Shown here piece after piece: positions 1 through 9,330 of a stretch of 43,819 nucleotides of DNA. Origin of the DNA: an uncultured Scytonema sp. (GTDB taxonomy: Bacteria > Cyanobacteriota > Cyanobacteriia > Cyanobacteriales > Nostocaceae). A program made the translations under genes and the position numbers. The stretch spans positions 1-43,819 of the forward strand of contig CALMVQ010000365.1 of NCBI GenBank assembly GCA_937873135.1. Direction: 5' to 3'. A model generated the notes under the pieces. It searched no databases. It worked only from the letters and a program-made list of their open reading frames with translations, and was not told the DNA's origin. Numbering within the stretch: position 1 is the stretch's first letter; the number at the start of each line of letters is the position of its first letter.

Positions 1-28
1 ACTGATGGGTACTTATTTTATACGGTAA

Positions 29-532
29 CTCAATCAATCCTGTGAACGGTTACATCCAGAACCCCTCGATTTGTGTGAAGTTATCTATAATGTGTATGAA
101 GTTTTAGAGTCTTTAACCGGTGAGAAAGATTTACAAGTCGTTATAGATTGCGATCGCGCATCCAAACAAGTCGTAACAGATTCATTACGATTGCACCAGA
201 TTGTCACGAATCTTCTCAGTAATGCAATTCGCTACACAAAGTCAGGAACTGTGAAAGTTAAGTGTGAGATTTTAAACGATAATAAGTGGGCGATCGTCGT
301 TTCAGACACTGGAATTGGGATCTCGCCAGAAGATCGAGAGCAAATTTTTGAACCTTACTTTCGCGTTGGTTCGAGTCATCAATCCTATCTTCCCGACAGC
401 ACTGGCTTGGGGTTAGCAATAGTTTTGCGGCTAGTCAAATTGCTACAAGGTGAAATCGATCTCGTTTCGCAGGTGGGAGTCGGTTCCACTTTTACTGTAA
501 CCTTCCCACTACAAGTAGTACCTGAAAATTAA
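29..532 (+). pseudogene. Sensor histidine kinase, C-terminal fragment
   Basis: The readable frame encodes the catalytic ATP-binding half of a two-component histidine kinase. Counting from the TTG at 71, it has an N box (HQIVTNLLSNAIRY), a G1 box (SDTGIGISPEDREQIFEPYF) and a G2 box (STGLGLAIVLRLV), ending in the usual GSTFTVTFPL. Homology-like sequence (LHPEPLDLCEVIYNVYEV, the end of a dimerisation domain) starts before that TTG, but the same frame meets a TAA at 26-28. The upstream part is therefore out of frame or lost, unless this is an assembly error. Only about 28 bases lie to the left, so the nature of the break cannot be seen. A free-standing 153-aa HATPase protein starting at 71 is possible but less likely. 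Confidence 0.7.
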
Positions 533-591
533 AATTTCGTGGTTTTGGATGGGCACTCTGTTTCTGCCCACGCATATTACCAATGAAAATG

Positions 592-1278
592 TCAATCTAA
601 ATTACCAATTGTTCTTACTTTGGCTAGAGCATCTTCAGCCGCTGCCTTCTCCGCCTCTTTTTTGTTACGCCCTTTACCTTCTCCGTACTCTTTATCACCC
701 ACAACCACTTTAGCTACAAACTCTGGAGCGTGACAAGATCCACCTGTCTGAACCGTAACATATTTAGGAGGAAGAATAGTAACGTTGCGTTGTACCCATT
801 CTTGAAAACGATTTTTTGAGTCTATATTAGAACGAGACTCCACAACACTTTCCGGTACAGAGTTAAACAGCGGATCGACAACAGCGCGAACTGCTTCAAT
901 ATTTGAATTGTTATCCAAATAGTAAGCCCCAATAACTGCTTCAAAAGTGCTACTGAGCAAATTAGGATTTTGGTAACCCCCCTCTTGCATTGCACCTTTA
1001 CCCAACTGCATCCGCAAATCTAAGCCTACTTCAATGGCAAATTTTGCCAGTTGCTTCTCATCTACCAGTGCCGAACGCCGTCGAGTTAATTTATCTTCTC
1101 CCATTTCTGGGTAACGACTATAAAGATACTCGCCACTTAAAAAGTTGAGCAACGCATCACCGAGAAACTCCAGGCGTTCGTTGTGTTCCCCTTCATGAGG
1201 ATTCTCATGGATATAAGAACGGTGGAGCAGCGCACGGCGTAGGAGTTTTTCATTTCGGAATATTAAAAGTTTGTGCAT
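592..1278 (-). CDS. rnc: Ribonuclease III
   Basis: This 228-aa endoribonuclease cleaves double-stranded RNA in rRNA maturation and mRNA or antisense-RNA turnover. The N-terminal RNase III domain carries the signature NERLEFLGDALL (about residues 33-44) with the metal-binding Glu and Asp. A second acidic cluster, STFEAVIGAYYLD, lies near residue 110. A double-stranded RNA-binding domain with the terminal GRNKKEAEKAAAEDAL motif fills residues 155-225. Length and domain order match full-length bacterial RNase III. No strong Shine-Dalgarno sequence precedes the ATG. The gene is convergent with the kinase fragment and divergent from chlD, with about 220 bp between them. Cyanobacteria often carry more than one RNase III paralogue, so the exact paralogue is not assigned. 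Confidence 0.95.
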   Translation of the reverse strand: MHKLLIFRNEKLLRRALLHRSYIHENPHEGEHNERLEFLGDALLNFLSGEYLYSRYPEMGEDKLTRRRSALVDEKQLAKFAIEVGLDLRMQLGKGAMQEGGYQNPNLLSSTFEAVIGAYYLDNNSNIEAVRAVVDPLFNSVPESVVESRSNIDSKNRFQEWVQRNVTILPPKYVTVQTGGSCHAPEFVAKVVVGDKEYGEGKGRNKKEAEKAAAEDALAKVRTIGNLD

Positions 1279-1501
1279 TAACAGCGTGTTCGTGCGTACT
1301 AAATTAAGTATTGTTAGAAATTTATTTGTAAAGAACCTTAATGTTCAGGATAAAACCTGAATAATTGTTTAGCAAATCACTAAGTAAGAAAACTATGTAA
1401 TCAACCATCCCCAACGACCCGATCCTATAACTTAATTCTACTGGTACCAAGCAGTATGGCTTTCTTGTCAAATTTTGGTATGCTAAAAACCTGGACTAGC
1501 A

Positions 1502-3589
1502 ATGATAAAAACCATGCCTGCGCCTACCGTCACCCCTACCCCTTTGAGTACTGCCTTTCCTCTGACAGCAGTAGTCGGTCAAGAAGCAATTAAACTCGCC
1601 TTACTACTAGCCGCAGTCGATCCGAGGTTGGGAGGAGTGGCGATCGCAGGTCGTCGTGGGACGGCAAAATCTGTGATGGCACGTGCCATCACAGAGCTAC
1701 TGCCACCCATTGAAGTTGTTAAAGGTTCTACTAGCAACTGTGACCCCAATCACCCAGAAGAATGGGATGATCAACTCCTAGCAAACGCTACGGAAGGTGA
1801 GGTACACACAGAAATTATCAAAGCACCTTTTGTACAAATTCCTTTGGGAGTAACAGAAGATAGACTTTTGGGTTCGGTGGATGTCGAACAGTCAGTAAAA
1901 CAAGGGGAAAGTGTGTTTCAGCCTGGTTTGCTCGCACAAGCACACCGAGGCATCCTTTATGTGGATGAAATTAATTTATTAGACGAGCAAATATCCAATC
2001 AGCTTTTAGCAGTACTATCTGAAGGACGCAACCAAATTGAACGGGAGGGCATAAGTTTTCAGCACCCCTGTAAACCCTTATTCATTGCTACTTATAATCC
2101 TGAAGAAGGAACACTGCGAGAGCATTTGTTGGATAGGATTGCGATCTCTCTGAGTGCTGATGGTGTACTTGGTATAGATCAAAGAGTTGAAGCCGTAGAG
2201 CAAGCGATCGCTTACTCCCGTTCTCCTCAAGAATTCCTTCAGCAATACAACGAAGATCTCGACGCCATTAAAACCCAAATCATTCTGGCACGGGAATGGC
2301 TCAAAGATGTTAATATTTCTCACGAACAAATTGCCTATCTTGTAAATGAAGCAATTCGTGCTGGCGTACAAGGACATCGTGCCGAATTGTTTGCCCTACG
2401 AGTTGCCAAAGCAGCTGCTGCTTTGGAGGGGCGTACACAAGTGAATGCAGAAGATTTGCGGCGTGCTGTGGAGTTGGTTATTGTCCCACGAGCGACAGTC
2501 GTGCAAACACCGCCACCTCCAGAAGAACCACCGCCACCACCGCCTCCCCCACAGCAGAATCTTGAAGAACCCGAAGACGAATCAAATCAAGAGCAAGAAG
2601 AACTTGAAGAGAACCAAGAACAACCAGAACAAGAACCACCCAGTATTCCGGAAGAATTCATCTTCGATCCAGAGGGAGTCATCCTCGATCCGAGTGTGCT
2701 TTATTTTGCTCAGATGGCTCAGCAGCAAGGCAAGTCTGGCAGTCGTAGCTTAATTTCTTCCGAAGACAGAGGACGCTACGTCAAGCCAATGTTGCCCAAA
2801 GGAAAAGTGCGGCGTATTGCTATAGATGCCACCCTCAGAGCAGCGGCTCCCTATCAAAAAGCACGACGGGAAAAGCAGAGGGGACAAAAAGGGGAAATGC
2901 CTCTCACTCAGACACTCCCCTCTTCCTCTCAAAAGCGGGTTTTCGTCGAACAAAGCGATATTCGTTCCAAGCGCTTGGTACGTAAAGCAGGAGCTTTGGT
3001 GGTGTTTGTAGTCGATGCCTCTGGTTCAATGGCGCTGAATCGGATGCAGTCAGCTAAAGGTGCGGTGATGCAATTTTTAACAGAAGCTTATCAAAACCGC
3101 GATCAAGTCGCTTTGATTCCTTTTCGGGGAGAACAGGCAGAGGTGTTATTGCCCCCTACACGTTCCATCGCTTTAGCGCGTAACCGTCTCGAACGTTTAC
3201 CCTGCGGAGGTGGTTCGCCGCTTGCCCACGGGTTAACTCAAGCTGTACGTGTTGGATTGAATGCCCAAATGAGTGGAGATATTGGGCAAGTGGTGATTGT
3301 CGCGATTACTGATGGACGTGGCAATATTCCTCTGGCGCGTTCTTTAGGTGAACCAATTGAACCAGAAAAAAAACCAGATATTCTAGCGGAATTGTTAGAA
3401 ATTGCCGCTAGAATATCTGCTCTGGGCATACAGTTGTTGGTCGTTGACACTGAAAATAAATTTGTTTCTACTGGATTTGCTAAGGAATTAGCCAAGACAG
3501 CTAGAGGCAAGTATTACCATTTACCAAAAGCCACCGATAAAGCCATTGCCGCTATGGCGAAAGGAGCGATCGCTGATTTAAAATTTTGA
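1502..3589 (+). CDS. chlD: Magnesium-protoporphyrin chelatase subunit D
   Basis: ChlD is the AAA+ adaptor subunit of magnesium chelatase, which inserts Mg2+ into protoporphyrin IX with ChlI and ChlH, the first committed step to chlorophyll. The 695-aa product has an N-terminal AAA+ domain (degenerate Walker [10 protein letters not shown], residues 49-57; DEINLLDEQ further on). A proline-rich then Glu-rich linker spans about 335-380. The C-terminal von Willebrand A domain has an intact MIDAS motif, DASGSMA, near 505. This is the normal ChlD layout and length. A second in-frame ATG at 1514 could be the start. Between YQKARREK and KRVFVEQ there is an extra 19-residue basic/Ser-rich stretch just before the vWA domain, which I do not remember from other ChlD proteins. 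Confidence 0.95.
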   Translation: MIKTMPAPTVTPTPLSTAFPLTAVVGQEAIKLALLLAAVDPRLGGVAIAGRRGTAKSVMARAITELLPPIEVVKGSTSNCDPNHPEEWDDQLLANATEGEVHTEIIKAPFVQIPLGVTEDRLLGSVDVEQSVKQGESVFQPGLLAQAHRGILYVDEINLLDEQISNQLLAVLSEGRNQIEREGISFQHPCKPLFIATYNPEEGTLREHLLDRIAISLSADGVLGIDQRVEAVEQAIAYSRSPQEFLQQYNEDLDAIKTQIILAREWLKDVNISHEQIAYLVNEAIRAGVQGHRAELFALRVAKAAAALEGRTQVNAEDLRRAVELVIVPRATVVQTPPPPEEPPPPPPPPQQNLEEPEDESNQEQEELEENQEQPEQEPPSIPEEFIFDPEGVILDPSVLYFAQMAQQQGKSGSRSLISSEDRGRYVKPMLPKGKVRRIAIDATLRAAAPYQKARREKQRGQKGEMPLTQTLPSSSQKRVFVEQSDIRSKRLVRKAGALVVFVVDASGSMALNRMQSAKGAVMQFLTEAYQNRDQVALIPFRGEQAEVLLPPTRSIALARNRLERLPCGGGSPLAHGLTQAVRVGLNAQMSGDIGQVVIVAITDGRGNIPLARSLGEPIEPEKKPDILAELLEIAARISALGIQLLVVDTENKFVSTGFAKELAKTARGKYYHLPKATDKAIAAMAKGAIADLKF

Positions 3590-3634
3590 TAAAAATACGT
3601 GAGGAATAAGGAATTTTCCCATAATTCATAACTA

Positions 3635-4417
3635 TTATATCCCTGCCACAGCCTGTGGTTGTAACACTGACATTAAGTCCTGAACTCCCTTTTGCAGATA
3701 GCGTGTCACTGTCATTGGGCTAGTACCAATTTTCTTGGCAGCGTCCTTACGAGAAAGTTCCTTTAGAAATACCAATTCAACTGCCATCCGGGGTTTTTCT
3801 TCTAACATACTTATTGCCCCTTGAAGTTGTTGCCGTTCTTCTTCTTTTTGCTGTTGAGCAGCAGAACGGGGACAAGGAATTGCTTCACCCAAGGTGATTT
3901 GGCAATCCACATAGTGAACCACAGTAGCATCTAAACTCAAAGGCATACGATTTTGCGCGGCTAACTTGGTTTCTTGCCATTCTTGCACAGATACTTGTAG
4001 TTGACGGGCAATTTCCGAATCCTTAGGAACACGACCAAGACAAGCTGCTAATTCCTTGCGAACCTTTTGCCCCTCATTATAAAGTTCTTGCCAACGACGG
4101 GGAATTTTTAACAGCGTACTGCGATCGCGCAAAAAGTGTAGCATTTCACCCCGAATGTATGGCACAGCAAAGGAACTAAAAGCATATCCTTGGCTTGGTT
4201 CAAAACGCTCAATAGCCCTGATTAAACCAAAATAACCAATTTGCTCCAAATCTTCATAAGGTTCATTACATTGATAGCTGAATTTATGAGCCATCTTCCG
4301 CACCAAGCCAGTATGTAACTGCACAAGTTGATTACGAAGTTTAATAGAAGGATTCTGGTAATATAAGAGCAATAACTCCATACCATCAGATCGCATAGAG
4401 AACTGATTTGCCGCCAT
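3635..4417 (-). CDS. sigF: RNA polymerase sigma factor SigF (group 3)
   Basis: This 260-aa alternative sigma factor of the sigma-70 superfamily has region 2 at about residues 55-98 (YEDLEQIGYFGLIRAIERF, then FSSFAVPYIRGEMLHFLRD). Region 3 is central, and a region 4 helix-turn-helix lies near the C-terminus (LSRKDAAKKIGTSPMTVTRY). Overall wording matches the cyanobacterial SigF family, which in characterised species controls pilus and motility genes and, in filamentous strains, hormogonium functions. That role is transferred from the family. AAAGGA sits seven bases before the ATG and supports this start. The gene is convergent with chlD (45 bp between stops) and divergent from the downstream membrane protein gene. 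Confidence 0.9.
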   Translation of the reverse strand: MAANQFSMRSDGMELLLLYYQNPSIKLRNQLVQLHTGLVRKMAHKFSYQCNEPYEDLEQIGYFGLIRAIERFEPSQGYAFSSFAVPYIRGEMLHFLRDRSTLLKIPRRWQELYNEGQKVRKELAACLGRVPKDSEIARQLQVSVQEWQETKLAAQNRMPLSLDATVVHYVDCQITLGEAIPCPRSAAQQQKEEERQQLQGAISMLEEKPRMAVELVFLKELSRKDAAKKIGTSPMTVTRYLQKGVQDLMSVLQPQAVAGI

Positions 4418-4751
4418 AAAATATCCTTTGTTGCAACTCGTTTCTTTATAAAAGTGAGTCGCGTAAACCTTTTTTCGCTCTGAAATTATTGTCCTTAAGA
4501 CACGCTAAACAAACCATAGTTGTTTTACTGAACTTATGAGGGGTCTTACTCCGCATCTCAGCATTTATACGGAGAAATTAGACGCGACTTTTTGGTGTAA
4601 GTTACTTGAAGTGGCGTAAAGAAGCGTCAACTTTTATGATAAGGCATATAACTCTTACTTGATAAATTAGGTAAAAATGGAAGTGACAGCGTTTAGCGAA
4701 CGCTCAAATATCTTTGGAGTTAATCTTCTCAAAAAAAATTATTTGTGAAAT
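4418..4751. other. Divergent intergenic region between sigF and the Bax-inhibitor gene
   Basis: This 334-bp gap must hold promoters for both divergent genes. I see no clear consensus promoter. The only distinct structure is a small hairpin at 4688-4704 (AGCGTT, five-base loop, AACGCT), whose wording resembles a dispersed cyanobacterial repeat fragment. Confidence 0.5.
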
Positions 4752-5480
4752 ATGAGCAATACAAGCAACTTCCGTGAAGCGATTCGTCAGGCTAAAACTC
4801 AGGCTCTAGTTGGTCCTAATGTGATTGCCAATGCCCTACCTTTTGTTGGTGGTGGTTTGGTCTTAACTGCACTTGGAACTTATGGTGGACTTGGCGTTAT
4901 TCGTAATCATCCCCAACTATTCTTTCCCACCTTCATTGGTGCTGTCATCGTTGAGTTGATTTTGTTCTTCGTTGCCCAAAACGTTGCTGAAAAGGGTAAT
5001 CAAAAAGTCGCACTACCACTGCTAGCAACTTACAGCCTCTTATCTGGATATACTCTCAGTGGCTTAGTATATGTAGCACTGAGAACCCCTAATGTGGGCA
5101 TAGCGGGTATTGGCTTTGCGGCTCTTGGTTGTGGTGTCACCTTTATTGCCGCCCGTCAGATTGGCTCAAATCTTTCCGAACAAGACGGCATGGCGTTGAC
5201 AAAAACTGTCCGTCTCGGCGTGATTGCCTTGGTGGTTGTCTGTCTAACCCAGTTTTTATTCAGCTTGTTTGGTGTTTACACGCCGACTTGGTTGGAAATT
5301 GCCATATCCGGTTTGGGCGTATTTCTCTTTGCTGGAGTGTCTGTCGTCGATTTCTACATCCTGCCACGTACCTACCGCGATGACCAGTACTTACCAGCTG
5401 CTTTGTCAATGTACTTGACATACATCAACCTGTTCATTTTTATTTTACGGCTGCTCGTTGCCATCAACAGTCGTGATTAG
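4752..5480 (+). CDS. Bax inhibitor-1 / YccA-family membrane protein
   Basis: The 242-aa product is almost entirely hydrophobic, with about seven predicted membrane segments between residues 25 and 240. The last segments read YLPAALSMYLTYINLFIFILRLL, close to the family signature in which an Asp or Glu precedes AAL-LYLD-INLF--LLRLLG. The BI-1/YccA (UPF0005) family includes pH-gated calcium leak channels and regulators of membrane proteases. No specific function can be read for this member. The N-terminal 20 residues are polar and probably cytoplasmic. The start lacks a visible Shine-Dalgarno. It stands alone between sigF and prfB. Confidence 0.75.
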   Translation: MSNTSNFREAIRQAKTQALVGPNVIANALPFVGGGLVLTALGTYGGLGVIRNHPQLFFPTFIGAVIVELILFFVAQNVAEKGNQKVALPLLATYSLLSGYTLSGLVYVALRTPNVGIAGIGFAALGCGVTFIAARQIGSNLSEQDGMALTKTVRLGVIALVVVCLTQFLFSLFGVYTPTWLEIAISGLGVFLFAGVSVVDFYILPRTYRDDQYLPAALSMYLTYINLFIFILRLLVAINSRD

Positions 5481-5596
5481 GCACTTACCAGTAAATAAAT
5501 ATCCAGCGAGTTTCCCTTGCTTTCCTAGCGCGACTAGGACCAAAGATATAGAATGAACTGCTGGATAATTTATTTTTATGGATCTCCCTAAAGTAC

Positions 5597-5624
5597 AGAT
5601 GTGACACTATGGCGTGTCACATCT
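5597..5624. terminator. Perfect 11-bp hairpin after the Bax-inhibitor gene
   Basis: AGATGTGACAC (5597-5607) and its exact complement GTGTCACATCT (5614-5624) flank a six-base loop. The hairpin lies 117 bp after the membrane protein stop and 68 bp before prfB. There is no T-run behind it, so it could be a non-canonical terminator, a protein-binding palindrome or a repeat. Confidence 0.45.
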
Positions 5625-5691
5625 TGAGCGGCATTCAGCATGACTTCTTCTAAAATTTAATAGATAGCGATCACTATCTACAGCAAACTCT

Positions 5692-6802
5692 ATGGAAGTA
5701 TTAGAACTCAAACGCGAAATCGAAACGTTGTCTGGCCGCCTGGGTAAAACCCAGGACTATCTTTGACATCCCAGCATTAACAGCCAAAATTCAAGATCTG
5801 GAAAAAATCTCGGCACAGCCAGAATTCTGGGATGAACAAAATAAAGCCCAAGAAACACTGCAAGAACTGAACGATCTCAAAGAACATCTTCAACAGTATC
5901 GTCACTGGCGAGACAGTTTAGAAGATTCTAAGGCAGTATTAGAACTCTTGGAGCTAGAAGCGGATGAGAGTCTATTACTTGAAGCAGAGTCCACTATCAG
6001 TAAACTCAATGTTGAACTTGACCAGTGGGAGTTGCTACAGTTACTTTCTGGCCCTTTTGATGAAAAGGGTGCAGTAGTGACAATTAACGCTGGTGCTGGT
6101 GGCACTGATGCTCAAGACTGGGCGGAAATGTTGATGCGGATGTACACCCGTTGGGGAGAAAGACAAGGCTATAAGGTGCATTCAATAGAAATGTCTCTTG
6201 GTGATGAAGCAGGAATTAAATCAGTGTCCTTGGAAATTACCGGTCGTTATGCCTACGGTTACTTACGGTGTGAAATGGGTACTCATCGCTTAGTGCGGAT
6301 TTCACCCTTTAACGCCAATGGTAAACGACAAACCAGCTTTGCTGGGGTAGAAGTGATGCCGCAACTAGACAACAATGTACAGCTGGAAATTCCAGATAAG
6401 GATTTGGAAATTACCACCTCAAGAGCTGGTGGTAAAGGCGGCCAGAATGTCAACAAAGTTGAAACCGCCGTGCGAGTTGTTCATCTTCCCACTGGGATTG
6501 CGGTACGTTGTACTGAAGAACGCAGCCAATTACAAAACAAAGAGAAAGCCCTTGCCCGCTTAAAGGGAAAACTCCTCGTTATTGCCCGAGAGCAACATGC
6601 CAAAGAAATAGCCGAAATTCGCGGTGATATGGTAGAAGCTTCTTGGGGGAACCAAATCCGTAACTACGTTTTTCATCCTTACCAAATGGTGAAGGACTTG
6701 CGTACCAACTTGGAAACGACTGCGATCGCGGATGTCATGAACGGCGACTTAGATCCATTCATTCAAGCCTATCTGCGACAAGAAAATCAGCTTGTGGAGT
6801 AG
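5692..6802 (+). CDS. prfB: Peptide chain release factor 2, expressed by programmed +1 frameshift
   Basis: RF2 recognises UGA and UAA stop codons and triggers peptide release on the ribosome. Zero frame opens at ATG 5692 and runs 24 codons ([18 protein letters not shown]...) to an in-frame TGA at 5764. Reading continues in the +1 frame from GAC at 5765 ([14 protein letters not shown]...) to the stop at 6802, giving about 369 aa, normal RF2 length. The frame-2 part contains the anticodon-like SPF tripeptide ([15 protein letters not shown]) and the catalytic GGQ loop ([19 protein letters not shown]). The shift site CTT TGA C and the AGGAC stretch just upstream match the known autoregulatory signal. 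An annotation that ignores the shift would start the gene far downstream, at an internal codon near 5948. Confidence 0.95.
5752..5767 (+). promoter_or_regulatory. prfB programmed +1 frameshift site
   Basis: The stretch CAGGACTATCTTTGAC holds a Shine-Dalgarno-like AGGA, a three-base spacer codon TAT, the slippery CTT and the weak stop TGA followed by C. In Escherichia coli prfB the same order (SD-like element, TAT, CTT, TGA, C) makes low RF2 levels favour the +1 shift, so the factor regulates its own synthesis. Identity of the core seven bases with that element is direct; function here is inferred. Confidence 0.9.
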
Positions 6803-7155
6803 AGGTAGCAATCGGGACAAGGCAAGTGAGGGAATAAAAATGAGTTTCATTCTCTCCCCATACTTGATTTTCTGCTCTCTAATTAGCCGAAATGGCAGCT
6901 ATCTGTTAAACAAACTGTTACATTATTATCAGGGTTTGTTATCGAATAGATGTCAGCATCCCGCGCTGAAGCGACAGGGCTTAGTGCCTGCCGCTTCAAC
7001 TAGCTGACCCGCATAAGTATGTACGCATACTACATTATCGGCAAGCGTTTAAATTTTTATCTATGGATACGAAGCCAGTCCGTAGCTCTAAAACTGAACA
7101 GTTAAACATCCTTCGTGTCCAGGTACACGATTTCCAACGTATCAAAGGTTTTTAG
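6803..7155. other. Intergenic region after prfB with an imperfect hairpin
   Basis: No convincing gene is seen; the open frame at 6792-7007 is short and low in complexity. Around 6966-7003 TGAAGCG and CGCTTCA form the outer stem of an imperfect hairpin that also pairs AGGGC with GCCT, possibly a dispersed repeat or the terminator of prfB. Confidence 0.45.
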
Positions 7156-7308
7156 ATGAGCAACTCTCCTTCAGAACCTCAACCAAGCTACGTGAAACTC
7201 GCCATGCGAAACATGGTGCAAAAGCGTGGCACTTCGCTGAAACATTTCTTCTTGAGTACAGTAGGACTTTTGGCTGTACTCGTAGGTCTTGCTTACCTAA
7301 CTCGCTAA
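7156..7308 (+). CDS. Small DUF3285-type membrane protein (50 aa)
   Basis: The reading frame MSNSPSEPQPSYVKLAMRNM continues through a basic stretch (QKRGTSLKH) into one C-terminal membrane helix (FFLSTVGLLAVLVGLAYLTR). I match it from memory to the small cyanobacterial DUF3285 family, whose members have this polar N-terminus and single anchor and often lie just upstream of ybeY. The function is unknown. AAGG lies eight bases before the ATG. The stop is 40 bp before ybeY and co-transcription is likely. It is too short for default ORF length cut-offs and easy to miss. Confidence 0.75.
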   Translation: MSNSPSEPQPSYVKLAMRNMVQKRGTSLKHFFLSTVGLLAVLVGLAYLTR

Positions 7309-7348
7309 CAACAACCATTACTTCAGCAAGGAGACTTTGTAGAGAAAA

Positions 7349-7876
7349 GTGCAAGTTGAAATATATGTGCAGGATGATTTTTACGAGTCGTCCCAAGCAG
7401 AAGTGATAAAATTTGGTGAAACCGATCTCCGAATTGCTCCTGAAACTTGGGAGAAGTGGTTTAAATGTTGGTTGGAAAAACTGCATTCTCATCTTCCAAC
7501 CACCTCTGTTTATGAGCTAGGGCTGCGTTTGACTGATGATACTGAAATTCAGACATTGAATGCCCAGTATCGTCATCAGAATAAACCAACTGACGTTTTA
7601 GCCTTTGCGGCGTTAGAGGTAGACTGTCCAAGAAGCGACGAAATGCTTGCCGTATTGCCCCTATATCTTGGTGATCTTGTGATTTCCGTTGATACAGCAA
7701 TACGGCAAGCGGAACAGCAGGATTACCCTTTGCAAACTGAACTTGCTTGGTTAGCATCTCACGGGTTACTGCATTTGCTAGGCTGGGATCATCCTAATGA
7801 AGAAAGTTTGAGTTTAATGTTAAAACAGCAAGTAATATTACTGAAGATAATTGGTATTGATATTGACGTAGAATAG
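7349..7876 (+). CDS. ybeY: Endoribonuclease YbeY (rRNA maturation factor)
   Basis: YbeY is a zinc-dependent single-strand endoribonuclease needed for 16S rRNA 3'-end maturation and ribosome quality control. The 175-aa product carries the family motif HGLLHLLGWDH with three zinc ligands (His138, His142, His148) and the upstream block NAQYRHQNKPTDVLAF. The start is GTG at 7349: an in-frame TAG at 7340 leaves no earlier start, and AAGGAG lies 15 bases upstream, a rather long spacing. It follows the DUF3285-type gene and precedes dgkA. The order DUF3285-ybeY-dgkA-glutaminase recurs in cyanobacteria, to my knowledge. Confidence 0.95.
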   Translation: MQVEIYVQDDFYESSQAEVIKFGETDLRIAPETWEKWFKCWLEKLHSHLPTTSVYELGLRLTDDTEIQTLNAQYRHQNKPTDVLAFAALEVDCPRSDEMLAVLPLYLGDLVISVDTAIRQAEQQDYPLQTELAWLASHGLLHLLGWDHPNEESLSLMLKQQVILLKIIGIDIDVE

Positions 7877-7906
7877 GACTTGTGTGCATTCATGTTAAAT
7901 GTTTTT

Positions 7907-7961
7907 CTTAATTGCTCTATTGTGAAAATTCTGTGAAAAATTGCAATAGAGCCTAATTAAG
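7907..7961. repeat. Inverted repeat between ybeY and dgkA
   Basis: CTTAATTGCTCTATTG (7907-7922) pairs with CAATAGAGCCTAATTAAG (7944-7961), a 16-bp stem with one two-base bulge and a 21-base A/T-rich loop. It could be an attenuating hairpin or a terminator without a U tail. Confidence 0.55.
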
Positions 7962-8013
7962 CGATTAGGATCGGCGAAAACTCCAAATTTACTCACTCTG
8001 CTGTTGTATTTTT

Positions 8014-8487
8014 ATGCCTATGCCTCAACAACAAGTTTCGTCGCCACCAAAGTCAAACAGCGTAGAAACTGTTGTCACCGAGCAACGCGGACTCTCTTGG
8101 CAGGTAGCCTCTAATTTATTTATAAGTTTTAAGTATGCGTGGACTGGAATTACCTACGCTTTTCAAACGCAACGTAATTTTCGGATTCATGTGAGTGTAT
8201 GTGTTATAGCAATTGGGTTAAGCGTTTTTTTACACCTCAAAGCAGTGGAGATAGCGGTAATAGGGGTAACTAGTGGTTTTGTTTTGGCTTTAGAGTTACT
8301 AAATACGGCAATAGAATCGGTCGTTGATTTAACAGTTAAGCAAACTTACCATGAATTAGCAAAAATAGCTAAAGACTGTGCTGCCGGCGCTGTGCTTATT
8401 GCTGCTTTGGTAGCAGTGTTGGTAGCAGCTATGCTTTTATTGCCTCCTCTCCACGCTTTAATTATGAGTCACTTTGCCGCATCATAA
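8014..8487 (+). CDS. dgkA: Diacylglycerol / undecaprenol kinase, DgkA family
   Basis: The small integral-membrane lipid kinase phosphorylates diacylglycerol or, in many non-proteobacteria, undecaprenol. After a polar N-terminal extension of about 50 residues come the DgkA motifs: NFRIHVSVCV, the active-site helix ALELLNTAIESVVD (Glu94, Asn97, Glu101, Asp105) and KIAKDCAAGAV (Lys120, Asp121). Three membrane helices are evident, the last ending near residue 150. At 157 aa it exceeds the roughly 120-aa core because of the N-terminal tail, which is common in cyanobacterial members. No clear Shine-Dalgarno precedes the ATG. Confidence 0.9.
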   Translation: MPMPQQQVSSPPKSNSVETVVTEQRGLSWQVASNLFISFKYAWTGITYAFQTQRNFRIHVSVCVIAIGLSVFLHLKAVEIAVIGVTSGFVLALELLNTAIESVVDLTVKQTYHELAKIAKDCAAGAVLIAALVAVLVAAMLLLPPLHALIMSHFAAS

Positions 8488-8727
8488 GCGGACGGGCTGA
8501 CAATTACGGCCCCTTTTCTGATTATGTTAAGCTTTGTCAGAAATGTTTTCGAGGATGGAAAGAAACCCGAGCGCAGGAAATTTGCTTATTTCCATTGTTT
8601 GAAATTGAGCTAAGATCTCCACGAGTATGGGTGTATCGTCATCTTTTAGCTCAGTATCAAGTGTTACTTAATATTACAGTTTGGTAAGAATCAAAGACTA
8701 AGTGCTAGATAGCAGGAGTTATAGAAT

Positions 8728-9330
8728 TTGATTATAGTTATTGATAATTACGACAGCTTTACCTATAACTTGGTTCAGTATTTGGGAGAACTAGCGGTAG
8801 AGTTCCCAGTTGCAAATGATATTAGAGTTTTTCGGAATGACAAAATATCTTTAGACGAGATTCTTGCCTTAAATCCAGATGCGCTATTGATTTCCCCAGG
8901 TCCTGGTCGTCCGGAAGATGCTGGAATCTCCCTAGATTTGATTCAACAAATTGGACCAAACTTACCAATTTTAGGAGTTTGCTTGGGGCATCAAAGTATT
9001 GGTCAAGTGTTCGGCGCTCGAATTGTTTCTGCACCAGAGTTGATGCATGGCAAAACTTCCCAAGTATCTCACACCGGAGTAGGTGTGTTCCGAGGATTAG
9101 AGAATCCTTTAACTGCCACTCGGTATCATAGTTTAGTTATTGATAGTCAAACTTGCCCAGATGTGTTAGAAATTACAGCTTGGGTTGAAGATGGCACAAT
9201 TATGGGAGTGCGACACCGGAACTTTCCTCACATTGAGGGCGTCCAATTTCATCCAGAGAGTGTCCTGACATCTTCAGGAAAAAACTTGCTACGAAACTTT
9301 CTGGAACAAATACACTCGAGTAGTAATTAA
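8728..9330 (+). CDS. Anthranilate / aminodeoxychorismate synthase glutaminase subunit
   Basis: This 200-aa class-I glutamine amidotransferase supplies ammonia for anthranilate (tryptophan) or p-aminobenzoate (folate) synthesis. It opens with IIVIDNYDSFTYNLVQYLGE and carries the oxyanion strand SPGPGRPEDAG, the nucleophile Cys85 in GVCLGHQSIGQ, the MHGKTS loop, and His175/Glu177 in GVQFHPES. TrpG and PabA are hard to separate by sequence and one protein can serve both pathways, so no symbol is given. The start is TTG at 8728 with AGGAG nine bases upstream. Its TAA overlaps the ATG of the next gene (TAATG), implying translational coupling. Confidence 0.9.
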   Translation: MIIVIDNYDSFTYNLVQYLGELAVEFPVANDIRVFRNDKISLDEILALNPDALLISPGPGRPEDAGISLDLIQQIGPNLPILGVCLGHQSIGQVFGARIVSAPELMHGKTSQVSHTGVGVFRGLENPLTATRYHSLVIDSQTCPDVLEITAWVEDGTIMGVRHRNFPHIEGVQFHPESVLTSSGKNLLRNFLEQIHSSSN

